Positions 4,966-6,726 of a stretch of DNA of 6,726 nt are shown here, in pieces (within the stretch, counting starts at the first letter, position 1; each line of letters starts with the position of its first letter). Where the stretch lies: positions 1-6,726 of the forward strand of contig JAAZCB010000333.1 of NCBI GenBank assembly GCA_012513545.1, read 5' to 3'. The notes beneath the pieces were generated by a model. The model was not told the DNA's origin. It ran no database searches and worked only from the letters and a program-made list of their open reading frames with translations. Made by a program: the position numbers and the translations under genes. This DNA is from Clostridiaceae bacterium (lineage in GTDB: Bacteria; Bacillota_A; Clostridia; Acetivibrionales; Acetivibrionaceae).

Positions 4966-5868
4966 ATGTTAACACATTTCAGCTTGTTTTCTGGGATAGG
5001 TGGGATAGACCTTGCAGCCGAATGGGCAGGGTTTGAAACAGTAGGGCAATGTGAATATGCATATTATCCAACAAAAGTGTTAGAAAAACATTGGCCGGAT
5101 GTGCCGAGATGGAGGGATATAAAAGATGTTACAAGAGAGATTTTTATTACTAGGACAGGATTGCGAACAGTTAAAGTTATTTCAGGAGGTGACCCCTGCC
5201 AACCTCATAGCCTTGCCAACAAAAACCGAAAAGGAGCAAATGACGAAAGATTTTTGTGGCCAGAATACTTACGACTTATCAAAGAACTCAGGCCGAATTG
5301 GGTTGTTAACGAAAATGTTATCGGAAGCATATCCAACGGAATTGTTTCTAGAAAAATTAACGAATTGGAAGAAGAAGGCTATTTCTGCACAGTGTTTTCT
5401 ATACCAGCTTTTGCCGTTGGTGCGTGGCATTTCAGACAAAGAGTATTTATCATTGCCAACTCCGACAGCAACAGATTACAAGGGGGGAAGAAGTCCAAAA
5501 GCATCATCGGAATGTGGGAGAACAGAAAGAAACAATTTGAGGGATTACATCCGGCATATACATGCAACTCCAACAGCAAGCCAGAATCACAAGATAATAA
5601 GACCTTTAACCCCATCCGAGAGAAATGGAACACGTGGAAAGATATTACCTGGAAGCTTGGGGGAACATTACCCCGAAACTATTGGACGTTATCCGAACCC
5701 CCAATTCCTGGAGTGGATGCAGGGATACCCGATAGGGTGGACAGAAGTAAAGCCCTCGGAAACTGCGTAGTACCTCAACAAGTATATCCAATATTAAAAG
5801 CAATAGCAGATATAGAAAACGGCATTGCAGATTCATTTCAGATTAACGCAGGAAGCAACAAAATATAA
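4966..5868 (+). CDS. Phage C5-cytosine DNA methyltransferase
   Basis: The 300-residue protein carries the C5-methyltransferase motifs in order. Motif I is FSLFSGIGGIDLA (5-17), the AdoMet site. Motif IV is GGDPCQPHS (74-82), with catalytic Cys78. Motif VI is ENV (116-118) and motif VIII is FRQRVFIIA (156-164). A variable target-recognition segment spans about 165-240. The motif IX/X region is DRSKALGNCVVPQQVYPI (259-276). It would methylate cytosine C5 in phage DNA, most simply to evade host restriction; no restriction endonuclease is encoded here. PCQPHS instead of PCQPFS and FRQR instead of the usual HRRDR are departures, the first of which I recall in other phage enzymes. Length is within the short phage range. 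AAAGGGGGA (4953-4961) precedes the ATG. A second conserved frame lies wholly within it (5126-5770), constraining most of its third codon positions. Confidence 0.92.
   Translation: MLTHFSLFSGIGGIDLAAEWAGFETVGQCEYAYYPTKVLEKHWPDVPRWRDIKDVTREIFITRTGLRTVKVISGGDPCQPHSLANKNRKGANDERFLWPEYLRLIKELRPNWVVNENVIGSISNGIVSRKINELEEEGYFCTVFSIPAFAVGAWHFRQRVFIIANSDSNRLQGGKKSKSIIGMWENRKKQFEGLHPAYTCNSNSKPESQDNKTFNPIREKWNTWKDITWKLGGTLPRNYWTLSEPPIPGVDAGIPDRVDRSKALGNCVVPQQVYPILKAIADIENGIADSFQINAGSNKI
5111..5116 (+). promoter_or_regulatory. Internal Shine-Dalgarno for the nested +1 frame
   Basis: GGAGGG lies inside the methyltransferase gene, 9 bases before ATG 5126. In the host frame it encodes part of Trp-Arg-Asp. 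In the nested frame a TAA stop at 5120-5122 comes just before the ATG, so this ATG is effectively the first usable start of that frame. Site strength and spacing are as good as for the ordinary genes of this window. Confidence 0.55.
5126..5770 (+). CDS. Nested +1-frame protein, LPTPTA/EWMxGYPIGWT family (214 aa)
   Basis: This frame runs from ATG 5126 to TAG 5768-5770 wholly inside the C5-methyltransferase gene, shifted by +1. It encodes 214 residues with its own Shine-Dalgarno at 5111-5116. SLPTPTATDYKGG (109-121), a second ATPTAS (147-152) and the C-terminal NPQFLEWMQGYPIGWT (191-206) match motifs I recall from separate phage proteins. Those proteins carry LPTPTAxDxKG and NPxFVEWLMGFPxGWT, usually annotated as hypothetical or methyltransferase-associated. 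The preceding CFLYQLLPLVRGI also resembles the segment that comes before LPTPTA in those proteins. No biochemical function is known to me. No signal peptide, membrane segment or enzyme motif is evident. The family match comes from memory and was not searched. Chance openness in one alternative frame is the main alternative, but it would not explain these motifs. Confidence 0.6.
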   Translation: MLQERFLLLGQDCEQLKLFQEVTPANLIALPTKTEKEQMTKDFCGQNTYDLSKNSGRIGLLTKMLSEAYPTELFLEKLTNWKKKAISAQCFLYQLLPLVRGISDKEYLSLPTPTATDYKGGRSPKASSECGRTERNNLRDYIRHIHATPTASQNHKIIRPLTPSERNGTRGKILPGSLGEHYPETIGRYPNPQFLEWMQGYPIGWTEVKPSETA

Positions 5869-5944
5869 AAATAGGGTAATTAATCATTTGAGAAAAATGT
5901 CGGCTTAAATCGAAAAATAGAAGTAAATAAGGAGGGGTGAAAAA

Positions 5945-6214
5945 GTGAGTGATTTTTATTCAGAAACTAAAACAAAAGCAAGGAAAGTACACAAATGTTA
6001 CTGGTGTGGGAAAGAAATAAAAAAAGATGAACAGTATTTTAGGGTGTCAGGGGTATTTCATGGAGATTTTAGTTTCAGAAAAGAATGCCGAGAATGCAAT
6101 GATTTGGTTAAGGATTATTGCTATAAATATCCGAATGACGCTCGGGATTATGGTATAGATCATGAAACTATAAGGGAATTCAGAAAAGAAAGTGAGGGAG
6201 AAAATGTTACATGA
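5945..6214 (+). CDS. Small zinc-binding phage protein (89 aa)
   Basis: GTG 5945 follows a very strong Shine-Dalgarno (AAGGAGGGG, 5929-5937) at 7 bases, which fixes the start. The protein has a zinc-ribbon layout: CYWC (Cys18, Cys21), a beta-rich middle (EQYFRVSGVFHGDFSFRKE) and CREC (Cys48, Cys51), with a further Cys59. The basic KTKARKVHK just before the first cysteine pair is typical of small phage zinc proteins that contact nucleic acid, and resembles stand-alone versions of HNH-like zinc cores. However, no HNH histidine-asparagine-histidine set is present. The C-terminal third is charged and helical. The stop overlaps the next gene by 11 bases with the start chosen there, indicating translational coupling. 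The function is unknown. Confidence 0.8.
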   Translation: MSDFYSETKTKARKVHKCYWCGKEIKKDEQYFRVSGVFHGDFSFRKECRECNDLVKDYCYKYPNDARDYGIDHETIREFRKESEGENVT

Positions 6215-6566
6215 AATATCAAAACTACAAGGAGAAAATACAAAATTACCTTGGACAATAGATATATTACCTAAATACTTAACTTTTGATAAATACATAA
6301 TAAAAGATTCTGAGGGTAAAGTCTTATGTTCCGAACAAAAAGGTTCAAGCAAGCCATTTTCTCAAAAAGATATTGAATATGTAATCAAGGTTGTTAATGG
6401 GTATGAAAACCTTAAAGGAGAGATAGTAGAATTAACAGCAGCATTAAAGCAACTTATAGGCGAATGCTCAATATTTCTGGGCAATCCGGGGCAGGAAGAA
6501 GCATTTCGCAGGGCAGTAAAAGAGGTTAGGGGAGTATTAGAAAAATATGAGGGAGGTAAAGAATAA
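6204..6566 (+). CDS. Phage hypothetical protein, WxxxxxxxxI-D-G type (120 aa)
   Basis: From ATG 6204 the protein has 120 residues. The N-terminal half reads as a small beta domain around LPWTIDILPKY, KYIIKDSEGKVLCSEQ. The C-terminal half is helical: KDIEYVIKVVNGYENLKGEIVELTAAL and EEAFRRAVKEVRGVLEKYEGG. This layout, a Trp-containing strand, an I-x-D-x-x-G turn, then an (A/E)-x-(F/Y)-I-x-x-x-(V/C)-N helix, recalls a very common class of small phage proteins found in Gram-positive and Gram-negative phages. No function is established to my knowledge. ATG 6204 sits 3 bases after GAGGGAG (6194-6200), a tight spacing. In-frame GTG 6192 is an alternative start with a weaker site. The stop shares its last base with the next start. 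Confidence 0.68.
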   Translation: MLHEISKLQGENTKLPWTIDILPKYLTFDKYIIKDSEGKVLCSEQKGSSKPFSQKDIEYVIKVVNGYENLKGEIVELTAALKQLIGECSIFLGNPGQEEAFRRAVKEVRGVLEKYEGGKE

Positions 6567-6726
6567 TGAGCCTATACAGAAGAATGAGAATAAGAGTTTT
6601 ATCAAAATTAGTTAAAGATAGATATTATGCAAGGTTAAATTTAGATTGTGATAAAGCAGAGAAGCAAGGTAATAAGTGTTTAGGTTTTAGTAAGATGAAT
6701 GATGATGAACCTATCGAAACATGTAA
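6566..6726 (+). CDS. Hypothetical protein, 5' end only
   Basis: ATG 6566 overlaps the previous stop by one base and follows GGGAGGT (6551-6557) at 8 bases, so the start is well supported. The frame stays open to the right edge; 53 residues are visible. The N-terminus is basic (MSLYRRMRIRVLSKLVKDRY), followed by a hydrophilic stretch with Cys28, Cys38 and Cys53 and an acidic NDDEP segment. No domain is recognisable from this fragment. The spacing and coding style continue the same operon. Confidence 0.6.
   Translation, partial: MSLYRRMRIRVLSKLVKDRYYARLNLDCDKAEKQGNKCLGFSKMNDDEPIETC

Noticed and set aside
5379..5836. Minus-strand frames opposite the C5 methyltransferase
   Set aside because: Unlike the +1 plus-strand frame they show no family motifs and no Shine-Dalgarno, and are explained by antisense of an already dual-coding stretch.
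5869..5944. Possible promoter in the gap after the C5 methyltransferase
   Set aside because: TTGAGA at 5888-5893 has no acceptable -10 element at 16-18 bases. The gap appears to hold only the next gene's ribosome site.
6047..6352. Minus-strand frame of 101 codons across two small genes
   Set aside because: It spans a well-supported gene overlap on the plus strand, is Phe/Ser/Ile-rich, and has no ribosome site.

Overview
The window looks like part of the early (replication, recombination and DNA-modification) region of a temperate phage or prophage of a low-GC Firmicute, probably a clostridial-type host. The DNA is AT-rich and every gene is on the + strand. Genes are packed with short gaps or 1-17 bp overlaps, and most have strong AAGGAGG-type Shine-Dalgarno sites. 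The identifiable proteins are phage families: a Sak4-like RecA-fold ATPase, a phage replisome organizer, a helicase-loader-like protein, two DNA methyltransferases and a PP-loop PAPS-reductase-like protein. No structural, lysis, integrase or repressor genes are present.

Layout. Bases 1-305 hold the 3' end of a gene made of an 18-bp tandem repeat that encodes a Gly-x-Gly-Ile-(Glu/Lys)-Ala repeat. A minus-strand terminator-like hairpin follows. A small membrane peptide (377-526) precedes the Sak4-like ATPase (542-1297). Next come a 32-residue membrane peptide, a 58-residue zinc-finger-like protein and a DPPH-type SAM methyltransferase (1628-2110). A noncoding stretch (2111-2242) holds a perfect 13-bp inverted repeat abutting a plausible sigma-A promoter. 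Downstream are the replisome organizer (2243-3022), the loader (3025-3600), the PP-loop protein (3606-4526), a helix-turn-helix protein (4531-4953), a C5-cytosine methyltransferase (4966-5868), a zinc-binding protein (5945-6214), a 120-residue phage protein (6204-6566) and a gene running off the right edge.

How the genes fit together: the replisome organizer and loader would start phage replication. A cluster of TGTAAC elements inside the organizer gene is a candidate origin. The Sak4-like ATPase would serve recombination. The two methyltransferases and the PP-loop protein could chemically mark phage DNA.

The main discovery candidate is at 5126-5770. A 214-codon frame lies entirely inside the C5-methyltransferase gene in the +1 frame. 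It has its own Shine-Dalgarno, and its sequence (LPTPTATDYKG, NPQFLEWMQGYPIGWT) matches motifs I recall from separate phage proteins. The host frame keeps all its methyltransferase motifs over the same bases, so this looks like true dual coding, and possibly the ancestral arrangement from which the stand-alone family arose.
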